Shown piece by piece: positions 5,674-9,005 of a stretch of DNA of 9,005 bases. A model generated the notes under the pieces. It did no database searches, was not told where the DNA came from, and worked only from the letters and a program-made list of their open reading frames with translations. Origin of the DNA: Gallionella sp. (GTDB taxonomy: Bacteria; Pseudomonadota; Gammaproteobacteria; Burkholderiales; Gallionellaceae). Where the stretch lies: the NCBI GenBank assembly GCA_017880945.1, contig JADGRM010000082.1:1-9005 (forward strand), given 5' to 3'. Positions within the stretch are counted from its first letter, which is position 1; every line of letters begins with the position of its first letter. The position numbers and the translations under genes are program-made.

Positions 5674-6181
5674 TAGCCCTCTCTCCCGGCCATACTCCCG
5701 CGTGCGGGAGCGTGGCCTCTTGCTTCAACTCGCACACCATCGTAATGGCATCCTCGCTGCCGCTCGCATTCTGATAATAATCGCGCCGCACGCCGAGCTT
5801 GCCGAAACCGCTACTGCGATACAAGGCAAGCGCGGCGGCATTGGAAGCGCGCACCTCGAGAAACACGCGGCGCATTTTCATTTTGTGCGCCACGTCGAGC
5901 ATCTCGCGCAACATCGCGCGCCCCAATCCTTTGCGCTGTTGTCCGGCAGCCACGCCGATGTTGAGCAGCTCGGCCTCGTCCAGCACCGGCATCAGCACCG
6001 CAAAGCCGCGTATCTCGCCGCCGTCTTCCGGGTGCCCGGCAACAAGCTCTTCGGCGTCCACGCGACATACATATCCGTGGCCCAGCGCATCGATGAAATT
6101 GCCGCGCGTCCATGGATAGGCTTGCACCGCCTGTTCGATGGCGAGCACCGCATCCACATCTTCCAGTGTCATGGCGCGCAT
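5666..6181 (-). CDS. rimI: Ribosomal protein S18 alanine N-acetyltransferase
   Basis: A GNAT-fold acetyltransferase of 171 residues that uses acetyl-CoA to acetylate the N-terminal alanine of ribosomal protein S18. Numbering from the ATG at 6181, LDEAELLNIGVAAGQQRKGL lies at about 67-86 and includes the pyrophosphate-binding Q/R-x-x-G-x-G/A loop QRKGLGRA. The RimI signature LEVRASNAAALALYRSSGF is at about 107-125, followed by RRDYYQ. About 18 residues beyond the usual end (after MVCELKQE) are extra. The ATG overlaps the tsaB stop as TGATG; a later ATG (6172) is possible, and a TTG one codon upstream is less likely. It is coupled on both sides, overlapping the glycosylase gene by eight bases. 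The pairing of rimI with tsaB is common, and both touch translation. Confidence 0.94.
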   Translation of the reverse strand: MRAMTLEDVDAVLAIEQAVQAYPWTRGNFIDALGHGYVCRVDAEELVAGHPEDGGEIRGFAVLMPVLDEAELLNIGVAAGQQRKGLGRAMLREMLDVAHKMKMRRVFLEVRASNAAALALYRSSGFGKLGVRRDYYQNASGSEDAITMVCELKQEATLPHAGVWPGERANG

Positions 6182-6861
6182 CAACGCAGCGCTCTTTCGC
6201 TGGTCTTTAAAGCCACCTTGTCGCGCAGATACAGCGGCAAGGCTTCTGCCGCATCCTCGCCGCGCCCGACAGCGAATTGCGCTGCGCCGAGAACGGCTAT
6301 CGCTGCGGCCTGCGGCACGGCAGCGCCATCCGCACCCCGCAACTGCCCGGCGTATCTTTCATCCAACACCATGCCATGCATCGCAAATCCGCTGCCTATG
6401 CCGAACCAGTCTTCGCCCGGCACTGAGGGTGCATCTTCCGGTTTGCACAGACACGGCTCGCTCACCGTCTTCCAGACATCATCATGTTTTTGATACGCGG
6501 CGTGATAAATCTCGCCCATGCGCGCATCCAGTGCCGCGATCACGCGCGGCTTGCCGGAAGCTTCGGCCAATGCCTCCAGCGTGCACACGCCGACCACAGG
6601 AAGATTTGTGCCAAACGCCAAACCCTGCGTCACACCGCAAGCGATGCGCACACCGGTGAACGAACCCGGCCCTTTTCCAAACGCGATACCATCGATATCC
6701 TTGATCCCGAATCCCGCATCCTTAAGCAACGCATCCAGCATCTCGATCAACACTTCGGAATGCTTCTGCCCGACCAGCTCGCAACGTTCCATGACCGCGC
6801 CATCCTGCCACAGCGCGACCGAGCAATATTCGGTGGAGGTATCCAGCGCGAGAATATTCAT
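6181..6861 (-). CDS. tsaB: tRNA t6A37 threonylcarbamoyltransferase complex subunit TsaB
   Basis: A 226-residue member of the ASKHA (Hsp70-actin) fold. TsaB works with TsaD and TsaE to transfer threonylcarbamoyl-AMP to adenosine 37 of ANN-decoding tRNAs. MNILALDTSTEYCSVAL (1-17) is the phosphate-1 region, KGPGSFTGVR (63-72) is the hallmark TsaB motif, ALDARMGEIY is at about 109-118, and PLYLRDKVA lies near the C-terminus. Length is near the usual 225-235. The ATG at 6861 gives the canonical start, but there is no Shine-Dalgarno sequence. The region that should hold it begins a palindromic repeat five bases upstream. It heads the tsaB-rimI-udg run, its stop sharing a base with the rimI start (TGATG). 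Confidence 0.95.
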   Translation of the reverse strand: MNILALDTSTEYCSVALWQDGAVMERCELVGQKHSEVLIEMLDALLKDAGFGIKDIDGIAFGKGPGSFTGVRIACGVTQGLAFGTNLPVVGVCTLEALAEASGKPRVIAALDARMGEIYHAAYQKHDDVWKTVSEPCLCKPEDAPSVPGEDWFGIGSGFAMHGMVLDERYAGQLRGADGAAVPQAAAIAVLGAAQFAVGRGEDAAEALPLYLRDKVALKTSERALR

Positions 6862-6866
6862 CAAAA

Positions 6867-6977
6867 TGTAGGTCGGGCTATGCACGACAATCCGCCCCGG
6901 CGGGCAGCACCTGCAAGGGGTACGCCGTGGTTGTAATGGGCTAAAGCCCCAACAACACACGCAGAGCCCGCCCTACA
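6867..6977. repeat. Large composite palindromic repeat between ispF and tsaB
   Basis: Outer arms 6867-6883 and 6961-6977 (17 bases, three mismatches) open TGTAGG and close CCTACA, like the other repeats here. Two smaller palindromes are nested: CCGCC/GGCGG around 6892-6903 and a TTGT to ACAA palindrome centred on GGGCTAAAGCCC at 6931-6955. It occupies most of the 172-base gap 6862-7033; the remainder next to ispF shows nothing recognisable. The last outer base is five bases upstream of the tsaB ATG. Confidence 0.72.
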
Positions 6978-7033
6978 AACTACGCTCGGCGCAAACGGGG
7001 CGAAGTCCAAGGATGAAAAAGTCAGTACGCGCA

Positions 7034-7516
7034 TCAATTATCCGTCAGCAGCAACACTACCGCCTGCGCGGCGATACCTTCGCCGCGCCCGGTCAGGCCC
7101 AGCTTCTCGGTGGTGGTCGCTTTCACGTTGACGGCACTTTTCTCCACGCGCAGATCGGCGGCGATGTTCGCCTCCATCTGAAAGATATGCGGTGCCATCT
7201 TCGGTGCCTGGGCGATGATGGTCGCATCGACGTTGCCGACGCGATAGCCCTGCTCGCGCACCAGATGCAGCGCCTCGCGCAACAGGATGCGGCTGTCGAT
7301 GTTCTTGTATTTCGCTTCGGCATCGGAGAAATGCCTGCCGATGTCGCCCAGTGCCGCGGCACCCAGCAGCGCATCGCAGATCGCATGCAGCAGCACGTCC
7401 GCGTCGGAATGGCCGAGCAAACCTTTTTCATGGGGTATTTCCACCCCGCCGATGATCAGCTTGCGGCCTGCTACCAGCTGATGCACATCGTAACCTTGAC
7501 CGATACGCATGTTCAT
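7034..7516 (-). CDS. ispF: 2-C-methyl-D-erythritol 2,4-cyclodiphosphate synthase
   Basis: A 160-residue trimeric zinc enzyme of the MEP isoprenoid pathway that cyclises CDP-methylerythritol 2-phosphate and releases CMP. The metal ligands D10 and H12 (GQGYDVHQ) and H44 (LLHAICDALLG) are present, with GHSDADVLLH (35-44), GDIGRHFSD (57-65), NVDATIIAQAPKM and TTTEKLGLTGRGEG. The ATG at 7516 overlaps the ispD stop as ATGA. A second ATG at 7510 is better spaced from AGGGA (eight bases) and would give MRIGQGYDVH, as in E. coli; both are plausible. Length is normal. The run continues after 56 bases with a large palindrome and then tsaB. Confidence 0.97.
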   Translation of the reverse strand: MNMRIGQGYDVHQLVAGRKLIIGGVEIPHEKGLLGHSDADVLLHAICDALLGAAALGDIGRHFSDAEAKYKNIDSRILLREALHLVREQGYRVGNVDATIIAQAPKMAPHIFQMEANIAADLRVEKSAVNVKATTTEKLGLTGRGEGIAAQAVVLLLTDN

Positions 7517-8196
7517 TTTCCCTGTTGAGTCAGCAACAACTCCGCAAGCAGCAAATCCTGCGGATAGGTCACTTTGAAATTGGTCGGTTCGCTCAGCACC
7601 AGCTTGGGCTGCAAACCAAGCGCCTCGATCGCTGAAGCCTCATCCGTCACCTGCGGCGCATTTTGCAGCGCCTGCGTCAGCAATCCGGCACGGAACATCT
7701 GCGGCGTTTGCGCCTGCCACAATTGCTCCCGGCTCTCGGTGCACAGGATGCGGTCATTTGCATCGGCGCGCTTCAGCGTATCCGCCACCGGCATGGCGAG
7801 GATGCCGCCTACCGCATCGTCGCGCAACTCGGCGATCAGCTTGGCCAGATGCGCCTGCGTCAGACAGGGGCGCGCCGCATCATGCACCAGCACCCAATCG
7901 TCAGGTTCCAGTTCGGAAGCCAGCAAACCGTTCAGCACCGTATCCGCGCGCATCTCGCCGCCACAATACAAGGGCTGCAATTTGTCGCCAAAACGTGACC
8001 AGTCATAGGTGTGAAAATGCGTGTCATCGGGAGCCAGCACCACGAACACCGTGGAAATTTCAGGGCATGAACACAGTGTATTCAGCGCGTGAAAAATCAT
8101 CGGCTGTCCGGCCAGCGGCAAATACTGTTTGGGTAATTCATGTCCCATGCGCGCGCCGAAGCCGGCGGCGGGAACCAAAGCGTGGAATTCAGTCAT
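7513..8196 (-). CDS. ispD: 2-C-methyl-D-erythritol 4-phosphate cytidylyltransferase
   Basis: A 227-residue nucleotidyltransferase that joins CTP and methylerythritol 4-phosphate to give CDP-methylerythritol in the MEP pathway. PAAGFGARMG (9-18) and PKQY (22-25) form the CTP-binding loop; VHDAARP (104-110), TDEASAIE (184-191) and NFKVTYPQDL (206-215) complete the active site. The usual GGxxRxxSV motif reads GGEMRADTV (79-87), a conservative Ser to Thr change. The ATG at 8196 fits the family start but has a poor ribosome site. The stop overlaps the ispF start by four bases, so the two are translationally coupled. It is divergent from the diguanylate cyclase gene across 87 bases, in which I see no clear promoter. 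Confidence 0.97.
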   Translation of the reverse strand: MTEFHALVPAAGFGARMGHELPKQYLPLAGQPMIFHALNTLCSCPEISTVFVVLAPDDTHFHTYDWSRFGDKLQPLYCGGEMRADTVLNGLLASELEPDDWVLVHDAARPCLTQAHLAKLIAELRDDAVGGILAMPVADTLKRADANDRILCTESREQLWQAQTPQMFRAGLLTQALQNAPQVTDEASAIEALGLQPKLVLSEPTNFKVTYPQDLLLAELLLTQQGK

Positions 8197-8283
8197 GGGT
8201 GAGATTGTAATGGAATATATCAGGCAGGTGCCACGCGTTATCTTACCCCCTGTTACAATGCCTCACTGCAAGCAATATATCCC

Positions 8284-9005
8284 ATGAAAAGATATCTTCG
8301 CCATATTGATGCGGTTTTTCGCCAACTCTCTGTCAACGAGATAAGTGGAACCGCGCTCCTGATGGTCGTTATTATTTCAGCGGCGGCCTATCTGCTGGGA
8401 TATGAAATCATCACCGCGACATTCTTTCTGATACCCATCGCGCTGGCGACCTGGTATGGCAGTTCCCGCCAGGGCATTTATTTCGCTCTCCTTTCCGCAT
8501 TGATTTGGCACTTGATCGATACTGTCCTCTCTGCCCACCCATATAGCCATTTCTTGATCCCTTATTGGAACACCGCTGTGCGACTGGGATTGTTTTTGCT
8601 CACCACTCAATTTCTTGCCCTGTTAAAATCTCAACTGGACATCGAAAAGAACCTGTCGAGAACGGATGGTCTGACCGGTGTGATGAATGCACGCGGATTC
8701 GCCGAGGCGGCGGAAAAAATGTTCGAACTGGCTGCACGCCATGGCAGGCCGACTTGTCTTGCTTATATAGACCTGGATGATTTCAAGCAAGTGAATGACC
8801 AGCGTGGCCATAGCGAGGGAAACAAGGTGCTGCAAACGGTAGGTGAGATATTGCTCAAGTCTGTGCGCAAAACCGAAGTGGCAGGACGCCTGGGCGGAGA
8901 TGAATTTGCGATCGCACTTCCCGAGACCAGTGAGGCAGGCGCACAAGCCGTGTTCAACAAACTCAGAAAAAATCTTGCCTTGGCAATGAAGGAACACGAC
9001 TGTCC
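8284..9005 (+). CDS. Membrane-anchored GGDEF diguanylate cyclase (3' end outside window)
   Basis: The 240 visible residues start at the ATG at 8284 and stay open to the window edge. Residues about 20-115 hold roughly four hydrophobic segments (22-39, 43-58, 62-80 and 95-113), an integral membrane sensor region that I cannot assign to a named family. A short linker leads to the GGDEF domain: RTDGLTGVMNARGF (126-139), the metal and substrate stretch YIDLDDFKQVND (161-172) and GGDEF at 204-208, so the active site that makes cyclic di-GMP from two GTP is intact. The inhibitory-site position five residues before GGDEF reads RKTE (195-198) instead of RxxD. There is no clear ribosome site; Met27 (8362) is a less likely start because it falls in the first membrane segment. 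It may or may not carry further domains downstream. Confidence 0.9.
   Translation, partial: MKRYLRHIDAVFRQLSVNEISGTALLMVVIISAAAYLLGYEIITATFFLIPIALATWYGSSRQGIYFALLSALIWHLIDTVLSAHPYSHFLIPYWNTAVRLGLFLLTTQFLALLKSQLDIEKNLSRTDGLTGVMNARGFAEAAEKMFELAARHGRPTCLAYIDLDDFKQVNDQRGHSEGNKVLQTVGEILLKSVRKTEVAGRLGGDEFAIALPETSEAGAQAVFNKLRKNLALAMKEHDC

Noticed and set aside
5519..6493. A 324-codon plus-strand open frame
   Set aside because: It lies antisense to the glycosylase, rimI and tsaB genes, and its low-complexity, Ser/Ala/Arg-rich translation has no domain features.
8197..8283. Promoter for the cyclase gene, with TACAAT at 8254-8259 as -10
   Set aside because: No acceptable -35 box at 16-18 bases and no extended -10; the match alone is too weak.

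Overview
The window is about 9 kb of chromosomal housekeeping DNA, most likely from a betaproteobacterium of the Nitrosomonadales/Gallionellaceae kind. This rests on the style of the proteins, the divergent alr/lplT pair, the tsaB-rimI-family 4 uracil-DNA glycosylase run, and intergenic palindromes that start GTAGG and end CCTAC. The genus is inference. Genes are dense and mostly on the minus strand. There is no rRNA, tRNA, CRISPR, prophage or intact insertion sequence.

Positions 1-3388 (all minus strand, read from 3388 downwards): alr (alanine racemase), mtnP (methylthioadenosine phosphorylase), apt (adenine phosphoribosyltransferase), a small unrecognised protein, and the N-terminal part of mtnA (methylthioribose-1-phosphate isomerase, cut by the window edge). 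MtnP, Apt and MtnA form a logical salvage set. MtnP splits methylthioadenosine, the by-product of polyamine synthesis, into adenine and methylthioribose-1-phosphate; Apt returns adenine to AMP; MtnA starts recovery of the methylthioribose part. Three palindromic repeats sit in the gaps of this cluster, each within about a dozen bases of a stop codon. A fourth element of similar build appears to lie inside alr, in frame.

Positions 3389-3486 are the divergent promoter region. Positions 3487-4725 (plus strand) encode LplT, a lysophospholipid transporter. A symmetric hairpin with A- and T-tracts at 4722-4786 separates it from the convergent minus-strand genes.

Positions 4795-6861 (minus strand) hold the coupled run tsaB-rimI-udg, with gene overlaps TGATG and an 8-base overlap. 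The products serve tRNA t6A modification, N-terminal acetylation of ribosomal protein S18, and uracil removal from DNA. The glycosylase has an N-terminal peptide resembling that of the clamp-loader subunit psi (HolD), joined by a long Pro/Ala/Val-rich linker. Positions 6862-7033 hold a large composite palindrome. Positions 7034-8196 (minus strand) encode IspD and IspF, two enzymes of the MEP isoprenoid pathway, overlapping by ATGA. Positions 8284-9005 (plus strand) begin a membrane-anchored GGDEF diguanylate cyclase that runs off the end.

The most interesting points are the in-frame repeat-like insertion in alanine racemase, the psi-like N-terminus of the glycosylase, and the family of GTAGG-ended palindromes. 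I saw no clearly new multi-gene system.
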